Positions 50,387 to 60,200 are shown, numbered from the stretch's first letter. The stretch is DNA of 64,000 nt from Pyxidicoccus caerfyrddinensis (GCF_010894405.1 NZ_JAAIYA010000018.1:1-64000); one strand, 5' to 3'. Notes: generated by a model from the sequence alone, not told the origin. Numbers and translations are program-made.

Positions 50387-50835
50387 CCTCCGGCGGCCGG
50401 TCGTGCCGGAAGGAACGTTCATTCCGCGAGTGGGGCCGCCCGGAGGAGTGGAGTGCTTGGCCAACCTCCGGCGGCCGGTCGTGCCGGAAGGAACGTTCGT
50501 TCCGCGAGGCAGGCGCCCGGAGGCGAGGCGTGCAGGTCCGTCCGCCGGCGGCCGGTCACCCTGGAAGGAACGTTCATTCCGCGAGTAGGGCGCTCGGAGG
50601 CGAGGCGTGCAGTGCCGCCCTCCGGCGGCCGGTCATGCTGGAAGGAACGTTCATTCCGCGAGTGGGGCGCCCGGAGGAGTGGAGTGCCTGGCCGACCTCC
50701 GGCGGCCGGTCATGTCGGAAGGAACGTTCATTCCGCGAGTCAGGCGCCAGGAGGAGTGAAGTGCTTGGCCGACCTCCGGCGGCCGGCCATGTCGGAAGGA
50801 ACGTTCATTCCGCGAGTCAGGCGCCCGGAGGGGAG
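50387..50835. repeat. Six tandem ~77-bp non-coding repeats
   Basis: Units begin at about 50387, 50465, 50541, 50619, 50696 and 50773 with CTCCGGCGGCCGGTC. Each contains GGAAGGAACGTTCRTTCCGC about 20 bp later, then a variable part. The segment GGAACGTTCRTTCC is a near-perfect inverted repeat. The 76-78 bp period is not a multiple of three, so the copies are not protein repeats. The array lies in the 3' region of rtcR and upstream of the barrel gene. Confidence 0.9.
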
Positions 50836-50865
50836 CAGTGCCGGCCCTGTCATGATGGCCGCGAG

Positions 50866-52512
50866 TCAGGCCGCTTCGGTAGTCCCGCGCCCGCTCACGT
50901 CCGCCCACGTGAGGCCGAAGCGAGCGAGGTACTTCTTCAACCGGTCCGCGTCGTTGACGCTCTTCTTCTGCGCACGCGACTGCGCGAACAGCACGCGTCC
51001 GGCATCCGACAGCGTGCGCGAGGCGCGGCACACGCTCAGCACATCCGCCAGCTGCACCCGGTCGAACCGGTCCAGCTCCCGAGCCAGGTCCTCCCCGAGA
51101 AGCTCCGCCACCGGGTCCACCGCGCCACCGCGAGACTCGGAGCGAGTCCCCGCCGGGCGCCACTGCTCGCGCAGCCGGCCAAGCTCTTCGTCCACCACCT
51201 CGCGCGTAATCCGCCCTCCGGCGGCGAGCGTCGCCATGCGCAGCACGGCGGCATTGAGGTCCCGGAAGTTCCCCGACCACCGCGCATCCGGTGACGTGGC
51301 GAACGCGAGGAACCGCTCCTGCGCCTCCTTGTTCATGGTGACGCGCGTGCCCATCGCCTCCGACGCCTGGTCCAGCTCGTAGAGAAGATTGGGCGGAATG
51401 TCCTCGGGGCGCTCGCGCAGCGCGGGCAGTCGGAAGGTCCACAGGTTGATGCGCGCAAGCAAATCTTCACGGAAGCGCCCGCGCTCCACCTCGATTTGCA
51501 GGTCGCGGTTGGTCCCGGCGATGAGCTGGAAGTCGCTCTCCACCTCCCGGTCGGAGCCCACCGGCAGGAAGCGCTTGTCCTCCAGTGCGCGCAGCAGCAT
51601 GGCCTGCTCGTCCGCGCCCAGTTCGCCAATCTCGTCGAGGAACAGCACGCCGCCATTCGCCTGTCGCAGCAGGCCGGGCCTGTCCTGAAGCGCCCCGGTG
51701 AAGGAGCCCTTCACATGGCCGAACAGTGCGGACATGGCGCCGTCACCGCGCAGCGTGGCGCAGTTGAGGTCCACGAAGGGGCCGGTCACCCCGCGCCGTG
51801 CCTTCTTCAGCGCATAGACGCGGCGCGCGAGCTGCGACTTGCCCGCGCCGGTGGGGCCGGTAATCAGCAGCGGCGCCTTCGACTGCACGGCCACCTGCTC
51901 AATCCGCTCGATGAGCCGGTTGAAGGCGGGGTTGAGCGTGTCGATGCCGGCCTTGAGGAAGGACAGGCCCTCGCGCTGCTCCTGCTGGAAGCGCGCGGCC
52001 AGCGTGTCGTACTGCGACAGGTCCAGGTCGATGAGCGTGTGCGAGCCCGGCCCGGAGCGGTCCCTCCCGGTGCCCGCGGGCGACATCTGCACCAGCCTGC
52101 CGGGGATGAGGCGGCTCTCCACCAGGAGGAACATGCAGATCTGCGCGATGTGCGTGCCCGTGGTGATGTGGACGAGGTAGTCCTCCTCCTCGGGGTTGAA
52201 GGTGTAGCCGCGCACGTGGTCCAGCAGCGCGCCGTACGTCTCCTCCAAGTCCCACGGGTTCTGGATGTCCAGCACCGTGGGGCGCACCTCCGTCTCCGGT
52301 GACACCTGCTGGATGTCCGCCCGCAGCGTGCCCAGGAGCGACGCCGCATTGGGTGGGTGCAGCAACTCCAGCCGGTGCACCACCAGGTCCTCCTGCTGGC
52401 ACAGCGCCACCGTGGGCCGCCACTTCGCCCACCGCTGCGGCCCCTGTCCCGTGTCCAGCGTCGTCCCCAGCATCCCGAGGACCACCGTCTTGCGCGCCCG
52501 TGCTTTCGCCAT
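50866..52512 (-). CDS. rtcR: RtcR, CARF-domain sigma54 activator of RNA repair genes
   Basis: A 548-residue enhancer-binding protein. Residues about 8-180 are a CARF-type ligand domain (VVLGMLGTTLD, HITTGTHIAQICMFLL), which in E. coli RtcR senses RNA ends with 2',3'-cyclic phosphate. The AAA+ sigma54 domain (about 190-430) has Walker A GPTGAGKS, the GSFTGA sigma54-contact loop and Walker B GVLFLDEIGE. The C-terminal region (about 480-548) is the DNA-binding part. It is divergent from rtcB, whose promoter is a textbook sigma54 site. Confidence 0.94.
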   Translation of the reverse strand: MAKARARKTVVLGMLGTTLDTGQGPQRWAKWRPTVALCQQEDLVVHRLELLHPPNAASLLGTLRADIQQVSPETEVRPTVLDIQNPWDLEETYGALLDHVRGYTFNPEEEDYLVHITTGTHIAQICMFLLVESRLIPGRLVQMSPAGTGRDRSGPGSHTLIDLDLSQYDTLAARFQQEQREGLSFLKAGIDTLNPAFNRLIERIEQVAVQSKAPLLITGPTGAGKSQLARRVYALKKARRGVTGPFVDLNCATLRGDGAMSALFGHVKGSFTGALQDRPGLLRQANGGVLFLDEIGELGADEQAMLLRALEDKRFLPVGSDREVESDFQLIAGTNRDLQIEVERGRFREDLLARINLWTFRLPALRERPEDIPPNLLYELDQASEAMGTRVTMNKEAQERFLAFATSPDARWSGNFRDLNAAVLRMATLAAGGRITREVVDEELGRLREQWRPAGTRSESRGGAVDPVAELLGEDLARELDRFDRVQLADVLSVCRASRTLSDAGRVLFAQSRAQKKSVNDADRLKKYLARFGLTWADVSGRGTTEAA

Positions 52513-52541
52513 ACAGATAGGATTTTATCCCAACAGATAGG
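52513..52541. promoter_or_regulatory. Candidate upstream activator site for RtcR
   Basis: Two direct copies of ACAGATAGG, at 52513-52521 and 52533-52541, 20 bp apart (two helical turns), flank the palindrome GGATTTTATCC (52520-52530). They lie about 45 bp upstream of the sigma54 promoter of rtcB and directly against the rtcR start codon, where an activator would be expected to bind. Confidence 0.5.
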
Positions 52542-52581
52542 CGAAGGCACCTCGCCCGAAGGTCTCTCCTCGGAAGAAGGG

Positions 52582-52598
52582 TTGGCACGCCGGCTGCT
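52582..52598 (+). promoter_or_regulatory. Sigma54 promoter of rtcB
   Basis: TTGGCACGCCGGCTGCT fits the -24/-12 consensus: GG at 52584-52585 and GC at 52596-52597, with exactly 10 bp between. Only one core base (C for T in TTGC) differs from consensus. The start site should be about 52609, giving a leader of about 48 nt before rtcB. Confidence 0.85.
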
Positions 52599-52656
52599 CT
52601 ACCTCCCGACGTGCCCGGGACGCAGAGCCCGGGCGGACGACCGAAAGGTGCAGGCC

Positions 52657-53892
52657 ATGAACCGCAACAACGCGAACTACGAGGTGCTGTCGGACGAGGC
52701 GGGTCGCCCCATCAAGGCGTGGACGGTGGGTGTGCCGTTCGAGGACGAGGCGAAGAAGCAGCTCCGGAACCTCCGTGGCCTGCCCTTCATCCACAAGTGG
52801 GTCGCGGTGATGCCGGACGTGCACCGTGGTTACGGCGCGACGGTGGGGAGCGTGGTGCCGACGGTGGGCGCGGTGGTGCCGGCGGCGGTGGGCGTGGACA
52901 TCGGTTGCGGGATGATTGCGGTGCGCACGACGCTGCGCGCGGACCAGCTCCCGGACTCGCTGCGTGGGGTGCGCTCCGCGATTGAGCAGGCGGTTCCGCA
53001 CGGCCGTACCGACAACGGCGGCCGTAACGACGCGGGCGCGTGGCGCTCGGCGCCGGCTCCGCACCAGGCGGAGTGGAAGCGGCTGATGGAGGGGTACGAC
53101 GTCATCGTCGGGAAGCACCCTCGCATCGGCCGTGGGCCGGACATCGCGCACCTCGGGACGCTCGGGACGGGTAACCACTTCATCGAGCTGTGCCTGGATG
53201 AGTCGGACGGCGTGTGGCTGATGCTGCACTCGGGTTCGCGCGGGGTGGGTAACCGCATCGGGAGCCACTTCATCGAGCTGGCGAAGGAGGACATGCGCCG
53301 CTTCTTCATCCACCTCCCGGACGCGGACCTGGCGTACCTGCCCGAGGGCTCGCAGCACTTCGATGACTACGTCTTCGCCGTGAGCTGGGCGCAGGACTAC
53401 GCGGCGACGAACCGGCAGTTGATGCTGCACTCGGCGGTGGACGCGCTGAAGCGCAGCGGTGAGCTGCCCCCGTTCGAGCTGGCGGACGAGGCGGTGAACT
53501 GCCACCACAACTACATCTCCCGTGAGCACCACTACGGGAAGAACTGCTTCGTGACGCGCAAGGGCGCGGTGCGGGCGCGCGAGGGTGACCTCGGCATCAT
53601 CCCCGGCAGCATGGGGGCGCGTTCGTACATCGTCCGCGGGAAGGGGAACGAGGAGAGCTTCCACTCCTGCAGCCACGGCGCGGGCCGGGTGATGTCGCGT
53701 GAGGCGGCGAAGAAGCGCTTCACGCTCGAGGACCACGCGAAGGCGACGGCGGGTATCGAGTGCCGCAAGGACGTTGACGTCATCGACGAGACGCCGGCTG
53801 CGTACAAGCCCATCGATGCGGTGATGGCGGCGCAGGCGGACCTGGTGGAGGTCGTCCACACCCTGAAGCAGGTGGTGTGCGTGAAGGGTTAG
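52657..53892 (+). CDS. rtcB: RNA 3'-phosphate/5'-OH ligase RtcB
   Basis: A 411-residue Mn/GTP-dependent ligase that joins RNA 3'-phosphate or 2',3'-cyclic phosphate ends to 5'-OH ends. Metal ligands and active-site residues are intact: GVDIGCGM (Cys), GTGNHFIEL (His), LHSGSRGVGN (His), NCHHNYISREHH (His), and the GMP-accepting His in SCSHGAGRVMSR. The length matches the shorter RtcB group. ATG 52657 was chosen because it opens directly onto YEVLSDEAGRPIKAW. It is the first gene after the sigma54 promoter. Confidence 0.95.
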   Translation: MNRNNANYEVLSDEAGRPIKAWTVGVPFEDEAKKQLRNLRGLPFIHKWVAVMPDVHRGYGATVGSVVPTVGAVVPAAVGVDIGCGMIAVRTTLRADQLPDSLRGVRSAIEQAVPHGRTDNGGRNDAGAWRSAPAPHQAEWKRLMEGYDVIVGKHPRIGRGPDIAHLGTLGTGNHFIELCLDESDGVWLMLHSGSRGVGNRIGSHFIELAKEDMRRFFIHLPDADLAYLPEGSQHFDDYVFAVSWAQDYAATNRQLMLHSAVDALKRSGELPPFELADEAVNCHHNYISREHHYGKNCFVTRKGAVRAREGDLGIIPGSMGARSYIVRGKGNEESFHSCSHGAGRVMSREAAKKRFTLEDHAKATAGIECRKDVDVIDETPAAYKPIDAVMAAQADLVEVVHTLKQVVCVKG

Positions 53893-53958
53893 GGCACGCG
53901 AAGTCATCGACAACCCAGATACCCGCACGAGGTGGCCATGCCGGGATGAAGACACCGA

Positions 53959-54024
53959 GGCGCCCGCTTCCCCCTGAGAGACCGAAAGGTCGCCAGCATG
54001 GGGGGAGCGGGCGCCGCTATTTTT
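53959..54024 (+). ncRNA. Structured hairpin between rtcB and rtcA (terminator or small RNA)
   Basis: A 16-bp stem, GGCGCCCGCTTCCCCC (53959-53974) with 54000-54015, has only one G-T pair. It encloses a 25-nt loop containing a second small hairpin, GACC-GAAA-GGTC (53980-53991), with a GNRA tetraloop. TATTTTT follows (54018-54024). It could act as an intrinsic terminator after rtcB, as a stable small RNA, or as a substrate or sensor for the repair system. Other rtc operons are known to carry Y-RNA-like or tRNA-like RNAs; no sequence likeness to those is claimed. Confidence 0.6.
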
Positions 54025-54084
54025 GGATAGGTGTCAGGCTGTCCCGGATGGCGCGTGGGTCGCGGGAGCGAGGAGGCAGTGCAG

Positions 54085-55101
54085 ATGGTGCGCATCGATG
54101 GTTCTCAGGGAGAGGGTGGCGGACAGGTGCTGCGCACGGCGCTGGCGCTGTCGCTGGTGACGGGGACGCCGTTCACCATCACGAACATCCGCGCGGGCCG
54201 GAAGAAGCCGGGCCTGCTGCGCCAGCACCTCACGGGGGTGAAGGCCGCGGAGGCGGTGGGCGCGGCGGAGGTGTCGGGCGCGGAATTGGGCTCGTGCGAG
54301 CTGACGTTCCGTCCGCGGGCGCTGGCGGCGGGCAACTACCACTTCTCGGTGGGCACGGCGGGCAGCGCGACGCTGGTGATGCAGACGGTGCTCCCGGCGC
54401 TGCTGATGGCGGGGACGCCGTCCACGCTGATGCTGGAGGGTGGGACGCACAACCCGGCGGCGCCGCCGTTCGACTTCCTCCAGAAGGCGTACCTGCCGCT
54501 GCTCCGGAAGATGGGGCCGGCGGTGGAGGCGACGCTGGAGCGGCCGGGCTTCTTCCCGGCGGGAGGCGGGAAGTTCCGCGTGGACGTGCGCCCGGCGCCG
54601 CTGAAGCCGCTGAGCCTGCTGGAGCGCGGAAGGGTGCTGCGCCGCGACGTGAAGGCAGTGGTGGCGATGATTCCGTTCGACGTGGCACAGCGAGAGCTGG
54701 ACGTGGTGGGCGGGGCGCTGAAGTGGCGGCCGGACGAGCTGCGCACGGAGGAACTGAAGCGCTCACCGGGCCCGGGCAACGTGCTGGTGGCGGAGGTGGA
54801 GAGCGAGCACGTGACGGAGGTCTTCACCGCGTTCGGCGAGCGGGGGAAGCGGGCGGAGGTGGTGGGCGAGGAGGTGGCGTCGGAGGTGAAGCGCTATCTG
54901 GACGCGGAGGTGCCGGTGGGCGAGCACCTGTGCGACCAGCTCCTCCTGCTGCTGGCCCTGGCGAAGGGCGGGGCCTTCCGCACGCTGCCGCTGGATGGGC
55001 ACGCCCAGACGCAGCTCCACACGATGGCGCACTTCCTGGACGTGAAGGTCCAGGTCCGGGAGGTGTCTCGCGAAGTGCGTGAGGTGGAGGTGCGGGGTTG
55101 A
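54085..55101 (+). CDS. rtcA: RNA 3'-terminal phosphate cyclase RtcA
   Basis: A 338-residue enzyme converting RNA 3'-phosphate to 2',3'-cyclic phosphate through an AMP intermediate. Family blocks are DGSQGEGGGQVLRTALALS, the KPGLLRQHL loop, FSVGTAGSATLVMQTVLP, GGTHNPAAPPFDFLQ, PAGGGKF, and a C-terminal LPLDGHAQTQLHTMAHFLD with the catalytic His region. ATG 54085 follows a GGAGG at about 9 nt. It is 192 bp after rtcB, separated by the hairpin, so it depends on read-through or on a promoter I could not find. Confidence 0.94.
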   Translation: MVRIDGSQGEGGGQVLRTALALSLVTGTPFTITNIRAGRKKPGLLRQHLTGVKAAEAVGAAEVSGAELGSCELTFRPRALAAGNYHFSVGTAGSATLVMQTVLPALLMAGTPSTLMLEGGTHNPAAPPFDFLQKAYLPLLRKMGPAVEATLERPGFFPAGGGKFRVDVRPAPLKPLSLLERGRVLRRDVKAVVAMIPFDVAQRELDVVGGALKWRPDELRTEELKRSPGPGNVLVAEVESEHVTEVFTAFGERGKRAEVVGEEVASEVKRYLDAEVPVGEHLCDQLLLLLALAKGGAFRTLPLDGHAQTQLHTMAHFLDVKVQVREVSREVREVEVRG

Positions 55102-55118
55102 GCTAGAATCGCGCCGCC

Positions 55119-55586
55119 ATGCGCTCACTCCGCACGTGTCTCCTCCTCGTGTTGTCCCTCTTGCTGGCCGCGACGGGCTGCTCGCGACAGAGCGGTGGTG
55201 GGTTGCAGGCGGACGTCGCGATGCACTGCGCGGAGCTGCAGCGCAACACCGAGCAGGCGGCGAAGATCTACCGGGCGGGGCTCGACGACCTGCCTCCCAT
55301 TGGCGGCGAGATCAGCGGGCACCTGCTCTCGCGGCTCTACAATGAGGTCAACTGGTGCTCCCGGGTCCGTTCAGAGGGACAGCGGGAGTTGATGGGGCTG
55401 ATGCAGGAGCTGTCCATTGTCGTCGACACGGCGACCAGCAAGCTTCCGCTGGCCAGGCAAGGCGTAGGCGGCGTGGAGGGTGGGGCCTCGCCGGAAGCGA
55501 GCGCTGCTCGTGTGGAGGTCTCCGGGTACCTGAACCGCATCGCGGTCATCATCGGGGAAATCAACCAGCGCCCGCTCAAGCGCTGA
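55119..55586 (+). CDS. Hypothetical lipoprotein
   Basis: A 155-residue lipoprotein: signal peptide with lipobox AATGC (Cys21), then a mostly helical mature part with a Cys-rich start (MHCAELQ, EVNWCSRV). No known domain recognised. It starts 17 bp after rtcA and may share its transcript, but nothing ties it to RNA repair. Confidence 0.65.
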   Translation: MRSLRTCLLLVLSLLLAATGCSRQSGGGLQADVAMHCAELQRNTEQAAKIYRAGLDDLPPIGGEISGHLLSRLYNEVNWCSRVRSEGQRELMGLMQELSIVVDTATSKLPLARQGVGGVEGGASPEASAARVEVSGYLNRIAVIIGEINQRPLKR

Positions 55587-55601
55587 CGCCCGCGCGCCGG
55601 C

Positions 55602-55985
55602 TCAGCGCACGAAGCCCGCCACCGGGTTCTCGAACACCTTGCTCACGACGTTCATCGTCCGGAGCCAGGCGTGCGCCTCCTCACCGAGCCGTCCGTACAC
55701 CCGCACGTCGATGGGCTTCACGACGCCGAGCAGGGCCTTGAACTCGGGCCAGCCGGAAATCATGTGGATGTGGTCCATGACCTGGCTGGAGTCGGCGAAG
55801 GTGATGATGGCGCCCGCTTCCGAGTCACCGGGGCTCCCGTAGAACTGCACGCCGACGAGGCGACTCACGCCCTCGATTTCCAGCCGCCGCACCGCGGCCC
55901 GGATGGTGGCTTCGAACACGTCGAACGGTGCCGTCAGCTCGAACACCTCCACGAGGGTGATGCGCTCAGTGGCTGGCAGCTTCAT
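55602..55985 (-). CDS. Hypothetical protein, possible dimeric alpha/beta-barrel fold
   Basis: A 127-residue cytoplasmic protein. The order of elements (strand ITLVEVFELTA, helix DVFEATIRAAVRRLE, strand GVSRLVGVQFYGS, strand AGAIITFAD, helix MDHIHMISGWPEFKALLG, strand IDVRVYGRLG) looks like an antibiotic-monooxygenase-like ferredoxin fold. No family is firmly recognised. It is convergent with the lipoprotein gene. Confidence 0.6.
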   Translation of the reverse strand: MKLPATERITLVEVFELTAPFDVFEATIRAAVRRLEIEGVSRLVGVQFYGSPGDSEAGAIITFADSSQVMDHIHMISGWPEFKALLGVVKPIDVRVYGRLGEEAHAWLRTMNVVSKVFENPVAGFVR

Positions 55986-56043
55986 CTCTCCGCTCCTTTG
56001 CCGGGCTTCCCCTCTGCATAATCACGGCATGGAGCCAGGAACC

Positions 56044-57183
56044 ATGTCCGTCCCCCCGCTTGCCGCCGTCGCCCTTCTGACACTGGCCGTCGGTTGCGCC
56101 GGAGCCACCGCGAGCACCCGAGCGCTCCCCACCCCGGACGCGAGCACGGTGGACTCACTCTTCCGCGACTACGCCGGTCCGGACAGTCCCGGGGCCAGCG
56201 TGGTGGTGATTCATGACGGGCAGGTCGCGCTCCAACGGGCGTACGGCCTGGCCGACCTGGACCAGCGAGCACCCGCCACGCCCGAGAGCAACTACCGGCT
56301 CGCGTCGCTCACCAAGCAGTTCACCGCCACGGCCATCCTGCTGCTGGTACAGGACGGCAAGCTTCGCCTCGATGACCGCGTCGTGGACGTGCTCCCCGGC
56401 TTCCCACCGTACCTGCGGGAGGTCCGCATCCAGCACCTGCTCCAGCACACGTCGGGCATCTGGGACTACGAGGACTTCGTCCCGTCCACGCAGACGGTGC
56501 AGGTGAAGGACCGTGACGTGCTGGACTTGCTCTCCCGCACGGAGCGCACGTACTTCCCGCCCGGGACGGCGGTGCGCTACAGCAACTCCGGCTACGCGGT
56601 GCTCTCGCTCGTCGTGCAGCAGGTCAGCGGAATGTCCTTCGCCCGCTTCCTGCACGAGCGCGTCTTCGTCCCGAGCGGCATGCCCTCCACCGTGGCGCAT
56701 GAGGAGGGCGTCTCCACGGTGCCCAGGCGCGCGTATGGCTACGCAGTGGGTCCTGAGGGCTTCATCCCCAGGGACCAGAGCAACACCAGCGCCGTGCTGG
56801 GAGATGGCGGCATCTACACATCCGTGGTGGACCTCGTCGCCTGGGACCGGGCACTGGACTCGCATGGGCTCGTCAGCGCGCAAACCCAGACACTGGCGTG
56901 GACGCCGCCGACGCTTCCGGATGGCAAGGTCAGTACGTATGGCTTTGGCTGGTTCGTCGACGACGACGGCGGCAGGAAGCGCCTGTCCCATCATGGCGAG
57001 ACGTGTGGCTTCACCAACGCCATCGTGAAGTATCCGGGGCAGCGCCTCACGGTCATCGTCCTGACGAACCGCGCGGGCGGAGAGCCATGGCGGCTGGCGC
57101 AGCGAATCGCGGACCTCTGGCTCGGCACATCACTGCCCGCGAGCCGGCCCTGGCCGTTCGAGCACCTGCCCAACGCGCATTGA
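56044..57183 (+). CDS. Serine hydrolase of the beta-lactamase/class C family, lipid-anchored
   Basis: A 379-residue protein with a lipobox-like AVGC (Cys17), then a class-C beta-lactamase / PBP4*-type fold. Ser-x-x-Lys is present in LASLTKQF, the Tyr-x-Asn motif in RYSNSGYAVLS, and the third motif (KTG equivalent) as LSHHGETCG. It is more likely a peptidase/esterase or D-Ala-type hydrolase than an antibiotic-resistance enzyme. ATG 56044 has AGGA upstream at a good distance; ATG 56029 would add five residues. Confidence 0.87.
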   Translation: MSVPPLAAVALLTLAVGCAGATASTRALPTPDASTVDSLFRDYAGPDSPGASVVVIHDGQVALQRAYGLADLDQRAPATPESNYRLASLTKQFTATAILLLVQDGKLRLDDRVVDVLPGFPPYLREVRIQHLLQHTSGIWDYEDFVPSTQTVQVKDRDVLDLLSRTERTYFPPGTAVRYSNSGYAVLSLVVQQVSGMSFARFLHERVFVPSGMPSTVAHEEGVSTVPRRAYGYAVGPEGFIPRDQSNTSAVLGDGGIYTSVVDLVAWDRALDSHGLVSAQTQTLAWTPPTLPDGKVSTYGFGWFVDDDGGRKRLSHHGETCGFTNAIVKYPGQRLTVIVLTNRAGGEPWRLAQRIADLWLGTSLPASRPWPFEHLPNAH

Positions 57184-57277
57184 TGCTTTCGCCCGGAGGA
57201 CGCTCCTTTCCGGGCCAAGGTTGGTAGGTGATGGCGTCTTCCTTTCAGGGCCGTGGGTGCGCGAACGGGGGAAGACG

Positions 57278-60200
57278 ATGGCAAAGCGAGTGGACCTGGA
57301 GGCGCTGGGTACGACCTTTCAGAGCCGCTATGAGGTTGTGGAAAAGATTGGCGAGGGTGGATTCGGGGACGTCTACAAAGCCCACCAGGTCGCGACAGGA
57401 CAGACAGTAGCGGTCAAGGTGCTCCGCATTCCGACGGAGCGCTCGGATGACCAGGCAGAGCGGCTCATGGCCCGCTTCCATCGCGAGATGCGGCTGTGCG
57501 CGCGGCTCCACCATCCCAACATCGTCCGGTTGATTGACTCGGGGCAGGGCGCTGGGCGCGGTGTCTATTCTGTCTTCGAGTTCATCCCGGGAAGGAATCT
57601 CGCCACCGTCCTCCAGGAGGAGCAGCAATTGCGGCCGCTGGAGGCGCGCCACCTGATGATTCAGGTCCTCGACGCCCTCGCGAGCGCGCACGCGGAGGGC
57701 GTCGTCCACCGCGACCTCAAGCCAGCGAACATCATGATTCGCGGTGGCGCACGGCGGAACGCGGTGGTGCTCGACTTCGGCATCAGCTGTCTCACCGACG
57801 AGGCCCGGCACGACGAGGCCCGTATCACCCAGAGCCACGAGTGGGTCGGCTCTCCGTCCTACGCCGCGCCCGAGCAGCTCCGCGGCGAGCCGCCCCTGGC
57901 GCGCTCGGACCTCTATGCGTGGGGGCTCATCTTCCTGGAGTGTCTCACCGGCACGCGGGCCATCCGGGGGGAGAGCGCCGCCGAGGTCGTCTTCCGGCAG
58001 CTCTCGCCGGAGCCCATCTCCATCCCGGAGTGGCTCATCTGGAGTCCGCTCGGGCCCCTCCTGAACCGCGTCACCGCGAAGCAGGCGCATGCGCGCGACG
58101 TCACCGCCGAGGGGCTGCTGCGGGAGCTCGAGGCGTGTGAGCTCGGCTCGCTCCGAGGGGAAGAGCCGGGCGCCACACCGCTGCCCGCGCCGCCCCAGTC
58201 CACGGAGACGATGCAAGGGGTGGTGCCCTCGGGCAGCCCGAAGGTGGGGGGCACGCCTCCCGAGTTGTCCGTCGACCTCATGCGGGGTGAAGCGGAGCGC
58301 CGGCAGATTACGGCCCTGTGCTGCACGTTCCGGGGCGTGGCGCAGGGAAGCGGGGCGCTCGACGCCGAGGAACTGGAGCAGCTCCTGCGCGTGGGGCAGG
58401 AGCTGGGCACGACGCTCGCGCTCAAGCATGGCGGACAGGTGGGCGGCTCGCTGGGCGGCACCATCCTCTTCCTGTTCGGCTACCCCACCGCGAATGAGGA
58501 CGATGCGCGGCGCGCGGCACGTGCCGCCCTGGCGATGCTGGCGGAGATCCGGCAGCGCGGTGTGGTGACGCTGAGCCGGTACCGCGCGCGCCTGGAGGTC
58601 GGCCTCGGCCTGCACACCGGCTTGATTGTCACCCGGCGGCCAGAGGAGGGGAGGGACGGCGGCCCCAACTTCGGCGGCACGGCGCTGCAATCGGCGACGC
58701 GACTCAGCGCGCTGGCGGGGCCGGGGGACATCCTGGTCAGCGGTGAGACGCAGCGGCTCCTGCGCGGCCAGTACGCCTTCGACTGCCGCGGCGCGACGGG
58801 CGATGCGGACCTCGGCAATGCCTATCTCTTGAGGGAAGGGGCCACGGACGGGGGCGTTCCGGACCTTCCGCTCGTCGGCCGCCAGCGGGAGCTGGTCGCG
58901 CTGCGGGAGCGCTGGGACAAGGTGCGCGGCGGCCTCGGTCAGGTCGTCCTCGTCACCGGCGAGCCGGGCATCGGCAAGTCGCGACTCGCCCGGGCCATCC
59001 GCCAGCAGCTCAGCGGAGAGACACATCGCTGGCTCGAGGGACGCTGCGCGCAGGATGCGCGCAACAGCCCGCTGTTCCCCATCGTCGAGCTGCTGGAGCG
59101 ACTGCTGGACGCCGGACGGGAGCTCACGCCCGAGGCGAAGGTGGAGCGGCTGGAGGCGCTGCTGTCGGAGCACGGCTTCGACCTCGCTGAGGCCCTGCCG
59201 CTGTTCGTGCCCCTGCTCTCGCTCCCGCTGCCCGCGGGGTACACGCCGCTCGCGCTGCCTCCGCAGAAGCTGCGGGAGCTGACGCACAACGCGCTGCTCT
59301 CGCTGCTGTATGAAATGGGCGAGCACTCGCCCGTCGTGCTCCTCATCGAGGACCTGCACTGGGCGGACCCGTCGTCGCTGGAGCTGTGCTCGAAGCTCGT
59401 GAGCGAGGCCGCGTCGGCCCGGGTGTACGTCCTCTTCACCAGCCGGCCCGAGTTCTCTCCGCCCTGGTCCCCGTCCTCCGCGCTCACGCTCCAGCTGGGC
59501 CCGCTCGAAGGGCCCGACATCGCGCGGATGGCCGAGGCCGTCGTCGGCGGTCTCCCGCTGTCCCCCGAGGCCGTGGAGCGCATCACCTCCCGCACCGACG
59601 GGGTGCCGCTCTTCGTGGAGGAGCTCGTCCGGATGATGGTGGAGTCCGATGCGCTCGTGAAACGCGATGGCGGCCTGGTCCTCGCTGGCACGCTCGACGT
59701 GCTGGTCATCCCCAGCTCGCTCCGGGGCCTGTTCACGGAGCGCCTGGACCGGCTGGGCCGCGCCCGGGAGACGGCGCAGGTGGCCGCGGTGCTCGGCAGG
59801 GAGTTCAGCTTCGACCTGCTCCGCGCGGTGCTCCCCATCGACGAGTCCACGCTGCGCGAGGACCTGGATGCGCTCGTGAGCGCCGACCTCGTGCATCGCC
59901 GGCGGCGGCCTCGGGCGCCCACGTACCTGTTCAAGCACGCGCTCATCCAGGACACGGCCTACGACTCCATCGTCAAGAGCCGGCGGCGGGAGCTGCATGA
60001 GCGCGTGGCCCGCACGCTCCAGCGCGACTTCCCGAAGCTGGCCGAGGAGCAGCCAGAGCTCCTGGCCCTGCACTTCGAGCGGGCGGGACTCCCCGCCGAG
60101 GCGACCGTCTGGTTCCTTCAAGCCGGCAAGCACGTCATGCAGCGCTCCGCGTTCGTCGAGGCCTCGGCGTTGCTGTCGCACGGTGTCGAGCTCGCAGCGC

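Noticed and set aside
50387..50835. CRISPR array
   Set aside because: Repeats are ~77 bp and contiguous, the variable parts are degenerate copies rather than unique spacers of uniform size, and no cas gene is present in the window.
50377..51382. Plus-strand open frames running through the 77-bp repeats into rtcR
   Set aside because: The repeat period shifts the frame at each copy, so no repeated protein results, and the right half is antisense to rtcR.
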